The notes under the pieces: model-generated
What the model was told of the DNA's origin: nothing
Seen by the model: only the letters and a program-made list of their open reading frames with translations
Database searches by the model: none
Shown: in pieces, positions 16,334-24,097 of the stretch
Layout: the number at the start of each line of letters is the position of its first letter
Numbering within the stretch: position 1 is the stretch's first letter
DNA from: CAYVDH01 sp964450355
GTDB lineage: Bacteria; Bacteroidota; Bacteroidia; NS11-12g; UBA955
Length of the DNA stretch: 24,150 nucleotides
Assembly: GCA_964450355.1 (NCBI GenBank)
Contig: CAYVDH010000032.1
Coordinates: 1 to 24,150 of the forward strand
Reading direction: 5' to 3'
Position numbers and translations under genes: made by a program

Positions 16334-17176
16334 TTATGTTTTTTTTAAAAATTTAAACATTTTTTTACCAAGACAATAACTCTCAGAATCAACGGTTTTC
16401 ATTTCTGTCAACACCAAGGTATCCTTAACGAATCGCCAATTATAAATTTCTTTATTTGTAGTTAGTTTTTGCATTAAACTCTTATCACCAATGTTTTCAA
16501 AGGTGATTACATCATGATTATGAAAGGGATGATAGGTACCGAAATAATCATGAATATAAAATTTGTTAAAACTTTTAAATCCTGTCAATGTACCATTACT
16601 ATTAATTTGCAAAATTTTATTATCAATAGAATTATACTTTCCTACTAAAATACTATCTATAAACAATTGACGAAACATTTTTTCAGTGTAAGAATAATTA
16701 TTTTCATCAACTATTTGAACCAGATTAGCTTCAGAAATCCTTCTGTATTTGAAAGTTTTCAAATGAAAATTATTGTTGATTTTGCTCTGTAAACTATAAC
16801 CCTCTATCCTATCTAAAATTTTATTATAATACAGCTTAAATGGTGCATTATCTTTAATAACTGCTAATGAATCAAAACTGTGATTTAGTTTCATTTTTCC
16901 ATTTGAATGTATCAAACCATTATAAAACAGACTGTCATTAGCTATTTTAATTACAATTGCATGCCAAGCGATTGGGTTCAGACGGTATTTGCTTATGGAT
17001 TTGTCTTTTAAAATACTATCGTAATAATTTGTCAAAATCCAGTGTCCTTCAATTAGTCTCATATCGTCCCAATTTTGTTTATTTATCAATGTATGATTTT
17101 GTTTATTTTTACTTAAATTATTACATGCAATAAAAACTAATATTATAAGACAATGTATCCTAGTATTTGTTTTCAT
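16334..17176 (-). CDS. Hypothetical lipoprotein
   Basis: The start is set at ATG 17176 (MKTNTRIH...), which gives a signal sequence ending in the lipobox FIAC; an ATG six codons upstream (17194) is less likely. The mature protein of about 260 residues is Lys/Asn-rich, without motifs I recognise. The recurring pattern (GHWILTNYYDS near the start, GTYHPF, LVLTEMKT near the end) suggests a beta-barrel or lipocalin-like fold; this is inference. It stands 120 bp downstream of the next minus-strand gene and ends close to the shared terminator. Confidence 0.7.
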   Translation of the reverse strand: MKTNTRIHCLIILVFIACNNLSKNKQNHTLINKQNWDDMRLIEGHWILTNYYDSILKDKSISKYRLNPIAWHAIVIKIANDSLFYNGLIHSNGKMKLNHSFDSLAVIKDNAPFKLYYNKILDRIEGYSLQSKINNNFHLKTFKYRRISEANLVQIVDENNYSYTEKMFRQLFIDSILVGKYNSIDNKILQINSNGTLTGFKSFNKFYIHDYFGTYHPFHNHDVITFENIGDKSLMQKLTTNKEIYNWRFVKDTLVLTEMKTVDSESYCLGKKMFKFLKKT

Positions 17177-17296
17177 ATTTAAAAAATTCAACAATTTAAT
17201 TTATATCAATAATCAGGAAATAGGAAATTTATAAATATAGTTTGTTCCTGCAAAATAAGAGTCCCTTAAAATTATTGCTAATTATTTTAAAAAATC

Positions 17297-17695
17297 TTAT
17301 TTTAAATTTTGCCATAAATAATGGTATTTATTATTTAACGTATAAAATGTCCCACTAGACCCACTTCCAAAGACTTTGCCATTGGTACTAAATTCACAAG
17401 TATCGTGCTTGAAATACACTGTAATTTTATCCCATGTAGCACCTTTCCAAATACCATGTACGGGAGCATTATTTAAATCATTTATTAATTCTTTCACCTC
17501 ATTCATTTGTGTAATATCAATGCAAATGTTTGAATCTTTTTTGATAACAATCTTAATACTTAATGCATTTTCTAAATTAATTGGTTTATTTAAATCTGAA
17601 TATACTTTGGGGCGACTACAACTAGCTATTGTAAGTGCATTTAGAAACAAAACTAACACCCAAAAATGATTATTTATGATTTTGATTCTTAGCAT
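17297..17695 (-). CDS. Small hypothetical lipoprotein
   Basis: Taking ATG 17695 gives a signal sequence ending in IASC and a mature domain of about 100 residues. An upstream ATG at 17728 is possible but adds 11 residues before the hydrophobic core. The C-terminal part (WDKITVYFKHDTCEF, GSGSSGTFYTLN) looks like a small beta sheet. I know no family name for it. It is the last gene of a tightly spaced minus-strand series. Confidence 0.65.
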   Translation of the reverse strand: MLRIKIINNHFWVLVLFLNALTIASCSRPKVYSDLNKPINLENALSIKIVIKKDSNICIDITQMNEVKELINDLNNAPVHGIWKGATWDKITVYFKHDTCEFSTNGKVFGSGSSGTFYTLNNKYHYLWQNLK

Positions 17696-17738
17696 TAAGA
17701 TTTTATAAAAATGATAGACAACTGCCATTTTATTCCTT

Positions 17739-18350
17739 TTAATTATTACAATAATTCATTTTAAGTTGAGCGCAAATAGATAATAACCTTTGCTTTCCTT
17801 TTGGGCTGAATCCATTTAAATACTTTCTGATGTAAATTGGATTTCTTTTGTTTTCCTTTTGTTTATCATCGTCCCATTCAAAAGATTTGATGTCGTGATA
17901 TGATTTCATGCTAGCTGGAATTACAATAGACGATTCTAAATAATTGCAATCGAAACAGATTAAAATGCTTAATACCGTGTTGTTATTATAAAAAAAATTA
18001 AGACCAAACCTTGGCTCAAAACAATCTGAATGTTGTTGACCATAAGTAGAGGAATCGCTTAATGTACTGATTAATTCACTGAGTAGCATTGAATCCAAAA
18101 CCCGAATTGAAGACTTGGAAATCCCTTCGTAATTAAATTTAGCTATACTTTCTGAATAGTACAAATCTTTTCTAGTCTTCATATTTTTAACTGTATCAAA
18201 ATTCAAATTAAAAGCTACTACTTTATCGTAATGAATAGAATCAAAAGGATTGAATAAACTATCAACTTTGTTGATGACAGGAAAAGATTTATTTTGAGCA
18301 CATAGATTAGTGAATGTAAACACAGTAAGACAAAACACTATTGATTTCAT
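17739..18350 (-). CDS. Hypothetical secreted protein
   Basis: A signal peptide of about 18 residues ends at LCAQ. The 185-residue mature domain has a CFDCNY motif (two Cys spaced by two residues) in the middle and a KGKQRLLSICAQL helix at the C-terminus. No family recognised. It is 12 bp after the VOC gene and 43 bp before the small lipoprotein, so it probably belongs to the same transcript. Confidence 0.65.
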   Translation of the reverse strand: MKSIVFCLTVFTFTNLCAQNKSFPVINKVDSLFNPFDSIHYDKVVAFNLNFDTVKNMKTRKDLYYSESIAKFNYEGISKSSIRVLDSMLLSELISTLSDSSTYGQQHSDCFEPRFGLNFFYNNNTVLSILICFDCNYLESSIVIPASMKSYHDIKSFEWDDDKQKENKRNPIYIRKYLNGFSPKGKQRLLSICAQLKMNYCNN

Positions 18351-18362
18351 TTAAAAATACAA

Positions 18363-18779
18363 TTAACCTACCTCAATGATCCATTCAATTCCATACTTGT
18401 CTCTAAACATCCCAAATTTACTTTCAATGTCATTCACATCCAAGGGCACTTCAATGTTCCCTCCTGAAGACAAACCTATGTATATCTTCATTGCTTCTTC
18501 TCTTGAATTGGTGTTTATAGATATTTTAGATCTGTTTTCATTTTCATTGACTTTCCCCATGAATTCAGGGACATCATTGCCTATAAGTTTACAATTCCCT
18601 ATTGGTAATTCTATGTGCATTAATTTCTCTAACTCTTTTTCATCCATAGGAAATTCAGGACTGGCAAACTCTTTAAAACGCACAATTTTTGAAAACTCTC
18701 CCCCAAAAACTGATTGATAAAACAAGAATGCTTGTTCGGCATTGCCATTAAAGTTGATATGTGGATTGATTTGTATCAT
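18363..18779 (-). CDS. VOC family protein, PhnB-like
   Basis: The single vicinal-oxygen-chelate domain of 138 residues starts with INPHINFNGNAEQAFLFYQSVFGG and ends with GMFRDKYGIEWIIEV, both typical of the PhnB / 3-demethylubiquinone methyltransferase-like branch. Family members bind metal or small ligands as dimers; no specific reaction can be assigned. The gap to the HAD gene is 24 bp. Confidence 0.88.
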   Translation of the reverse strand: MIQINPHINFNGNAEQAFLFYQSVFGGEFSKIVRFKEFASPEFPMDEKELEKLMHIELPIGNCKLIGNDVPEFMGKVNENENRSKISINTNSREEAMKIYIGLSSGGNIEVPLDVNDIESKFGMFRDKYGIEWIIEVG

Positions 18780-18803
18780 ATTAATTATTCAATACAAATA
18801 TAA

Positions 18804-19271
18804 TTATTTAAGTTGCTTTTTAAGTATAATGTCATTTAAGCCAGTTAATACTCTCTCTGTCCAATGAATATCTTGAGGTTGTATTGTTATGACATTAAAA
18901 CCAAACCTTTTTGATTCCGCTTCTACTCCTAAGGAATCGTCAATGTGTACATCAAAATCAAATGCTGGCGGATATTTTGAAGCATTAATTTGAATTAATT
19001 TTAGTTTTTGTTCATTTTCGAATTGAGTAATTATTTTATTTACACGAATTCCGTAAAACCAAAAGGTAATCCTAATTTTAAATCTACTTCTGAATGAAGT
19101 TGTGTAAATATGAACCTGACAACCTTGATGTTTTAAATTAGTAAAAAGTAAACGGGTACTTTTTCGTATTTTTTCAATGCCAATACATTTTGCCAAATAC
19201 GATTGATTTTCTGTTTCAAACTCATTTCCAATTGGGATTAATGTGCTATCTAGATCAAAACTAATATTCAT
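18804..19271 (-). CDS. Small HAD-family hydrolase
   Basis: Motif I is FDLDSTL (5-11) with Asp6 and Asp8, motif II is IYTTS, and the acidic motif HIDDSLGVEAE lies near residue 110. These are the nucleophile and metal sites of haloacid dehalogenase-type phosphatases. At 155 residues it has no room for a large cap domain. Substrate unknown. It is 16 bp after the M50-like protease gene. Confidence 0.8.
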   Translation of the reverse strand: MNISFDLDSTLIPIGNEFETENQSYLAKCIGIEKIRKSTRLLFTNLKHQGCQVHIYTTSFRSRFKIRITFWFYGIRVNKIITQFENEQKLKLIQINASKYPPAFDFDVHIDDSLGVEAESKRFGFNVITIQPQDIHWTERVLTGLNDIILKKQLK

Positions 19272-19287
19272 TTGAATTTATATTAAA

Positions 19288-19992
19288 CTATGGCAATAAC
19301 CAAGGACCAAAAACATCCATCCATAAATATAGCCCAGTAATTCCGCCAATCAATCCACTTATAATAAATGTAAATCTTAAATTAAATGGCACAATTTTAA
19401 AGACTACAATCAATGATATCACTAAACCCAATAAACCTAAAACAACAGGAATTGTCCCCTCCCACAAATTCAACTTTTTAGAAATCCTGTACTCGTCACC
19501 ACCAAAATATTTACCATGTTGTAACATCATTCCATAAGCTAGGGATGAAATAAGATTAAATAGCTCTCTAAGCCAAAATAATGAGAGGAATACAGCTATC
19601 CAATCAATAAGATTAAATCCAGATTCAATTTGTTTATTACGCCTAATGTATAATAATAAGCAACCAAATAAACCTGTAATCATAGTTTGTAATGGTCCAC
19701 CCATGGACACATATAAAGACTCTTTTTTATATTTTTCAATTAATTTATTATGTTCTTTTTCTAATTCATATGGAATACTTTTATTAGGATCAAATTTGTA
19801 TTTTTTATAGAGTTTTATTAATTCTACTTCAAAATTTGTCTTATAATTCATACTCCCATAATGGAGCGATGTTTTATACCCATAATATTTTGCAACTGCA
19901 ATATGACCAAACTCATGAGACAATGTTCCTATTGTTGTGAATAGGACAAAACTTAAAAAGAAATAAAAAAAATAATTGATGTAAAATTTCAT
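19288..19992 (-). CDS. M50-like membrane metallopeptidase
   Basis: The first TM segment ends in SHEFGH with the zinc motif H26-E27-x-x-H30. A second conserved point is SMGGPLQT (96-103), comparable to the GP motif of site-2 proteases, and FGGDE (163-167) supplies a likely third metal ligand, Asp166. At least four further TM segments follow. Length is 234. Small M50 proteins of this kind cut or process membrane proteins, but several have unknown substrates. It lies 5 bp after a four-TM protein and 16 bp before the HAD gene. Confidence 0.75.
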   Translation of the reverse strand: MKFYINYFFYFFLSFVLFTTIGTLSHEFGHIAVAKYYGYKTSLHYGSMNYKTNFEVELIKLYKKYKFDPNKSIPYELEKEHNKLIEKYKKESLYVSMGGPLQTMITGLFGCLLLYIRRNKQIESGFNLIDWIAVFLSLFWLRELFNLISSLAYGMMLQHGKYFGGDEYRISKKLNLWEGTIPVVLGLLGLVISLIVVFKIVPFNLRFTFIISGLIGGITGLYLWMDVFGPWLLP

Positions 19993-19997
19993 TCTAT

Positions 19998-20411
19998 TTA
20001 AATCAAATCTGCTAAAAACCTATTGATTTGTTTTCTATTTAGGATGTATGTTATTAAAATAACAACAAATACAAAGGGCTGAAAATGTAGTTTGACTGCA
20101 TTCATTCCAAATGAACAGGTATATACATCCAAATTAAATTGAATGACATTAAACAGCCCCAAAAACAAGGTTAATAACATTAAATGCTTGTAATATTTTT
20201 TTAAATAAAAATACATCACATAATTTATTATCACAAATACAAATCCTAGATAATGTTGAGTTGTATGGGACAATAAAACTCCCTTATTTTCAATATAATT
20301 TACTTCAATGAATTTAGACAAAGTATTAAAAGATATCAATGTTAACAACAATAACGGAATGATGTTCTTGTGATTTTTTATCATCAAATAAACAGACTCA
20401 TATTTAAACAT
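19998..20411 (-). CDS. Four-TM hypothetical membrane protein
   Basis: The 137-residue protein has about four hydrophobic helices (15-33, 50-70, 74-92, 110-130) and no soluble domain. Not recognised. The first ATG is at 20411; a second at 20384 (MIKNHK) is equally acceptable. Spacing of 16 bp from the gene before it and 5 bp to the protease suggest one transcript and possibly one membrane complex. Confidence 0.6.
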   Translation of the reverse strand: MFKYESVYLMIKNHKNIIPLLLLTLISFNTLSKFIEVNYIENKGVLLSHTTQHYLGFVFVIINYVMYFYLKKYYKHLMLLTLFLGLFNVIQFNLDVYTCSFGMNAVKLHFQPFVFVVILITYILNRKQINRFLADLI

Positions 20412-20427
20412 TTATTTAAAAAAGGGA

Positions 20428-21225
20428 TTATTCATTGTTAAATTCCATTTCTATTGGTTCAATTGAAACTTTAGATGTAACAAATTCAATGATTTCGCAA
20501 TTTTGCTCATATCGAATAAAACCATCATTTCTTGAGTTCCATTGATTGCCATCATTAAATTCAATGATGAAGTAGGGTTCATCCACAATATCTCCGCTAA
20601 TCGCTTTCAATTTATCTATGTCTTTAATTGATTTTATGTCCGAATATTGGTATGATTTAGTCCCAATACTAAATAGTCCATTCCATTTAATTTCATTGTG
20701 TCCAAAAGATGAAAACGAATCCAATACAGCATATAAAACAACCAAAGAAAGAAATGATAAAAAAAATAAAAAGACTTTGAAAAACTTTAAATAATTAATT
20801 CTATAACTGAGATTAGAATATGCTAAATACTCATACCAACTGGAATTTAATTTCCTTTTGGTTAACCAATTAGTTAGGATTGTAGCCAGCAAAATGCCAA
20901 TAAAAAAAGCGACTACAAAAACCAAAATTGGTTGTGGTTTAATCAAGATATTGGTATGTGGTATAAACGACAATTTAAAATCAATGAAAATGCTCAATCC
21001 TAGATACAATAAAATCATAAAGATTAAAGCAAAAATAAGAAATACAAGCAGTTGATTTCGGTCAATCTTCGAATACTTTTCTCTTAATTCTTTCAAAGAT
21101 TTTTCAGTTTTGAGCACCGATTTACTTTTTGGAAAAACTTTGGTCATGACATGATAAAGCAAAAATAAAAGTATAAAGCTAAAAAGGGCTAATATAAAAT
21201 CATCAATGTTTATAAAATTTTTCAT
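20428..21225 (-). CDS. Hypothetical membrane protein with C-terminal soluble domain
   Basis: Four TM helices are visible (about 9-29, 60-82, 102-124 and 148-171), followed by a cytoplasmic or periplasmic domain of about 90 residues with a PH-like pattern of strands (IKWNGLFSIGTKSYQYSDI, FIIEFNDGNQW). No family named with confidence. Its start overlaps the end of the DUF4240 gene by 23 bp. Confidence 0.6.
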   Translation of the reverse strand: MKNFINIDDFILALFSFILLFLLYHVMTKVFPKSKSVLKTEKSLKELREKYSKIDRNQLLVFLIFALIFMILLYLGLSIFIDFKLSFIPHTNILIKPQPILVFVVAFFIGILLATILTNWLTKRKLNSSWYEYLAYSNLSYRINYLKFFKVFLFFLSFLSLVVLYAVLDSFSSFGHNEIKWNGLFSIGTKSYQYSDIKSIKDIDKLKAISGDIVDEPYFIIEFNDGNQWNSRNDGFIRYEQNCEIIEFVTSKVSIEPIEMEFNNE

Positions 21226-21904
21226 AAAGTTTGGGGCAAATTTTCTTCATGCTTTCAGGATTGTTTTCTTCCCAGGTGAAATCAAAATTAGGGTAATTAC
21301 TTTCACATGTTATAAATTTTTCATAATCAATATAATCATATAAATCTTTTCCAGTTTTATTATCAAAAGCTGCTAATGCTACATACCAAAAATTTTCAAA
21401 ATCATAAATTTCTATCTCTGAAACTAATTCATTTATTAAATAATCAGGATTTTCTTTCGTTTTGTAATACGTTGTCTTTCCTCTTGAAATCACCCAATTT
21501 CTGAAATATTCAAATCCATCATCTGAACAACCTCCATTCATGATATAACCTGCGCACCACATGTCTGAATTGTAAGTATCATAAAGCAGCTTATCAGTGC
21601 GTAACCTAAATCCTATCATTTGTTTTAAAGTCAATTTACTTATCTCATTGATTAAATATTTCTCTTGACCCTCTTGGTTTGAAGAGTGTTTTAATGAATT
21701 TTCTATGATTAACCAATATAAATCTTCATCCAGCATTTCGGAAGTTTTTTCTATAGGATTTATACCCAACAAAGAGTCTTTATTTTCAATATTGACTGAT
21801 TTATCTTTCTTTCCAAATAATTTATCAAAAAGTCCCATATTATTATTTTTTGTTGAACAACTTAATAGGAACAAAGTTAAAAATGATAATTGAATAATAC
21901 GCAT
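21203..21904 (-). CDS. DUF4240 domain lipoprotein
   Basis: The DUF4240 domain is recognised by EDLYWLIIENS, MWCAGYIMNGGCSDDGFEYFR and NWVISRGK..Y; its function is not established. The ATG at 21904 gives MRIIQLSFLTLFLLSC, a signal sequence with a good lipobox (LLSC) and Cys16. Six residues later comes a second ATG (21838) that begins MGLFDKLFGKK, a common N-terminus of cytosolic Bacteroidota proteins. The ATG at 21970 adds a further 22 residues and is unlikely. Whether the protein is exported or cytosolic depends on the start used. It heads the minus-strand series down to 17297. Confidence 0.75.
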   Translation of the reverse strand: MRIIQLSFLTLFLLSCSTKNNNMGLFDKLFGKKDKSVNIENKDSLLGINPIEKTSEMLDEDLYWLIIENSLKHSSNQEGQEKYLINEISKLTLKQMIGFRLRTDKLLYDTYNSDMWCAGYIMNGGCSDDGFEYFRNWVISRGKTTYYKTKENPDYLINELVSEIEIYDFENFWYVALAAFDNKTGKDLYDYIDYEKFITCESNYPNFDFTWEENNPESMKKICPKLYEKFYKH

Positions 21905-21977
21905 ATAATTTATAAAATACTTTTTACAAAACCTTAAAACAATGAGATACTGTGTAAATTCAAAACCCAACTATGTA

Positions 21978-22058
21978 TTATTCTCTATACCCATCTTTAT
22001 CCAAGTCGAATTCAAAAAAACTGGAGTTTAGAAAGTTGTTAAGTGATTTGATTGTCTT
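21978..22058 (-). pseudogene. Possible gene remnant with EF-hand-like end
   Basis: A short minus-strand frame between stops at 22061 and 21978 reads KTIKSLNNFLNSSFFEFD and then LDKDGYRE, without a start codon. D-x-D-x-D-G is the calcium-loop pattern. It may be the last 26 codons of a lost gene; chance cannot be excluded. The rest of the 21971-22135 gap shows nothing else. Confidence 0.3.
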
Positions 22059-22135
22059 TTAACTTTACAATTCAAATTAAAGTTTCATAAAAACACAAAC
22101 TAGCATCTGAAAACTCTTTATTTTGTTATGATTCT

Positions 22136-22696
22136 TTATTTTCTTGTATTGGATAAATCATGAAATAACCAAAGTCTTTTTTTGAAAATAGGGATATTAG
22201 AATTGAGTATATCAACAATTTTCTGAGCAGTTGAATCATGCGCATTTCTGAGATGAAACTCCACATTGATTTCATTAAATTCAACCTTAATTGAATGAAC
22301 TCCTCCACTCATAATATATGAATCCCATTTGTCCACAATGGTATCTTTTAAGTTTTTTACCAAATCCAAAATAGAATCTATGGAAGCAAGTCTTAACTCT
22401 CCACTAAAGTGATACTTGGGTTTTTTATCATATATTCCAATTAATGTACTGTTTTGTTCAAAGCTATAAACATAATGAGGTCCTTTCACTCTAAATACCG
22501 GTTGCAAAGAACCATAATTAGAACCAAGTCCAGAGTATGAATACCAAAGATTAAAGGCGTTATACTTCGAATTCAAACTATCAGTGTTTTCTTTTGTTAT
22601 GTAAATTACCTTGTCACTTTTAATCTCATTTTTAGTGAATTGACAACTGTTATTGAATAACATGACAATCAAAAGTAAATAAGAGTTTTTTTTCAT
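22136..22696 (-). CDS. Hypothetical lipoprotein, possible 3' frameshift
   Basis: ATG 22696 gives a signal sequence ending in NNSC, an acceptable lipobox; ATG 22735 adds 13 residues. The mature domain of about 165 residues contains SGGVHSIKVEFNEI and repeated references to short strands. Not recognised. A run of seven A (minus strand, 22183-22177) lies 15 codons from the end. In frame the tail reads KKRLWLFHDLSNTRK. One A fewer would give KKDFGYFMIYPIQENKES ending at 22126, which looks more like a natural hydrophobic strand and tail. Confidence 0.65.
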   Translation of the reverse strand: MKKNSYLLLIVMLFNNSCQFTKNEIKSDKVIYITKENTDSLNSKYNAFNLWYSYSGLGSNYGSLQPVFRVKGPHYVYSFEQNSTLIGIYDKKPKYHFSGELRLASIDSILDLVKNLKDTIVDKWDSYIMSGGVHSIKVEFNEINVEFHLRNAHDSTAQKIVDILNSNIPIFKKRLWLFHDLSNTRK

Positions 22697-22778
22697 TAAT
22701 TTTAATTTAAAACTATTTTCCTTTATCAATAACAAGTTAAAATGAAATTTATAATTTATTCATTTAAATCTAACAACT

Positions 22779-22924
22779 TATACATAATATCAGTTCTTAA
22801 CACATATTTCACTCCTTCTTTAACAGGGCTTCCTTGATGTTCTAAATCGTGTATACATAATATCAGTTCTTAACACATATTTCACTCCTTCTTTAACAGG
22901 ACTACCTTGATGTTCTATATCGTG
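22779..22924. repeat. 73-bp tandem duplication
   Basis: Positions 22779-22851 and 22852-22924 are direct, abutting copies with three mismatches. The repeat covers the last part of the 2OG oxygenase gene. Since 73 is not a multiple of three, the second reading is out of frame. Confidence 0.95.
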
Positions 22925-23386
22925 TAAGAATACCAAGGCTGTGCCTTGTTTGGGTTGAATTGTCAAATCGGCAAATGCTGTTTCTCCGCCCACATAATCA
23001 TCATTTAGATAAATCATGAACGTATAATAACTGGCTTCGAATTCATTGCGAATGTAACTTTGATCTTTATGTCGTTTAAATTGTTGCCCAACTTCGTATT
23101 TATAAAATCTAAAAAGCTCATTCAAACCCACTGCATGGCAATTTCCAATTTGATTAGGAGCTAATGGCTGCAACTGATTCCAAAGTTTTTCTGCAAGTTC
23201 AAAATCAGCAAAAATCACCCTGTTATTATTTCTAACAGTTTCTACAACAATTGCCCCTTTTTCAGTATCTACTGTAGCTGGTTCATATCCTTTGCTTTCA
23301 CTTATGGCAATGTAGCTGTCACATTCTTGTTTTGTCCAAAAGTTATCAATGGTAAATATAAAATTTGATAACGTGTTTTTATTCAT
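22820..23386 (-). CDS. 2-oxoglutarate/Fe(II) oxygenase, prolyl-4-hydroxylase-like
   Basis: The double-stranded beta-helix hydroxylase core has the iron site H106-x-D108 (KRHKDQS) and the distal His159 (EHQG), and Lys169 ten residues on is where 2-oxoglutarate is bound in prolyl 4-hydroxylases. GGETAF (133-138) is the usual strand between them. Family members hydroxylate prolines in proteins or related substrates using O2 and 2-oxoglutarate; the target is unknown. The final ten residues (from Thr179) come from out-of-frame reading of the duplicated segment. Before duplication the protein probably ended DIMYKLLDLNE at a stop at 22758-22756. All catalytic residues lie before the change, so activity may be kept. 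Confidence 0.88.
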   Translation of the reverse strand: MNKNTLSNFIFTIDNFWTKQECDSYIAISESKGYEPATVDTEKGAIVVETVRNNNRVIFADFELAEKLWNQLQPLAPNQIGNCHAVGLNELFRFYKYEVGQQFKRHKDQSYIRNEFEASYYTFMIYLNDDYVGGETAFADLTIQPKQGTALVFLHDIEHQGSPVKEGVKYVLRTDIMYTRFRTSRKPC

Positions 23387-23464
23387 TTGTTGTGTTATAT
23401 TTTTGAAGTAAATTGATTGAATTGTTTGGTGTTTTTAACTAGATAATTAGTCGATTATAGCATT

Positions 23465-24097
23465 TTATAAAGAAATTAAAAGCTTTTCTTTTATTGAATC
23501 TTTAATTTGTATAACATTTTCTTTGATTACATAAAAATCATTTTCATTTCTATCAATTTTATTTTTTTGTTCATTAACAAACTCTGTAATATCATCAATA
23601 GATTTGACATGTATATCATTAAAATCTTTTAAAGCATCTCCTTTTAAGCCAATTTGAATTGCCTTTCTATTTAATTTTTCACCTTTAAAATTGTGGTCTG
23701 GATCCCATTGTATCCTAATATCTGAACTTAATAATTTTTGTTTCCAACTGTGTTCGCTTTCAAATTCATTGTAAAATCTAGTAAATATACCATTTTCAAG
23801 CACCTGTTCAAAATAGTCAAAAGATAATTCAATCGCTAAAATCCTATTTTGATTTTCTTTACTTGCCCATCCACTTCTATACATCATCCATAAAAAATTG
23901 GGTTTTATCCATGTCATTCTTGAAAAACTATAATTCTTTCCACCAAATTTTTGATTTGATATAGCATAATTAGCTATCTCGTTATTAAATGCTTGATAAA
24001 CAACAATATTTCCATTTAATATTTGTCCTATAACATGATTACCCTCTTTAGGTAATTCAAGTTCATAATCTTTATATTTTATAGTTTCTAGCTTCAT
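23465..24097 (-). CDS. DUF4291 family protein
   Basis: The family signature is clear: VVYQAFNNEIANYA (32-45), SRMTWIKPNFLWMMYRSGWA (59-78), ILAIEL and a C-terminal LKGDALKDF. Length of 210 agrees with DUF4291. The conserved RMTWIKP and YRSGW blocks suggest a nucleic-acid or nucleotide-binding enzyme, but no function is established. It is separated from the oxygenase by 78 bp. Confidence 0.85.
   Translation of the reverse strand: MKLETIKYKDYELELPKEGNHVIGQILNGNIVVYQAFNNEIANYAISNQKFGGKNYSFSRMTWIKPNFLWMMYRSGWASKENQNRILAIELSFDYFEQVLENGIFTRFYNEFESEHSWKQKLLSSDIRIQWDPDHNFKGEKLNRKAIQIGLKGDALKDFNDIHVKSIDDITEFVNEQKNKIDRNENDFYVIKENVIQIKDSIKEKLLISL

Noticed and set aside
18376..18717. 113-codon plus-strand open frame
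   Set aside because: It is antisense to the VOC gene, which has clear family motifs.
18804..21904. Toxin-antitoxin or phage-defence system
   Set aside because: HAD, M50, DUF4240 and multi-TM proteins have no known defence pairing that I can name, and there is no nuclease, helicase or TIR-like domain.
16334..24097. Integron cassette array
   Set aside because: Small same-strand genes fit in outline, but I found no repeated attC-like sites with inverse core RYYYAAC / GTTRRRY between them and no integrase.
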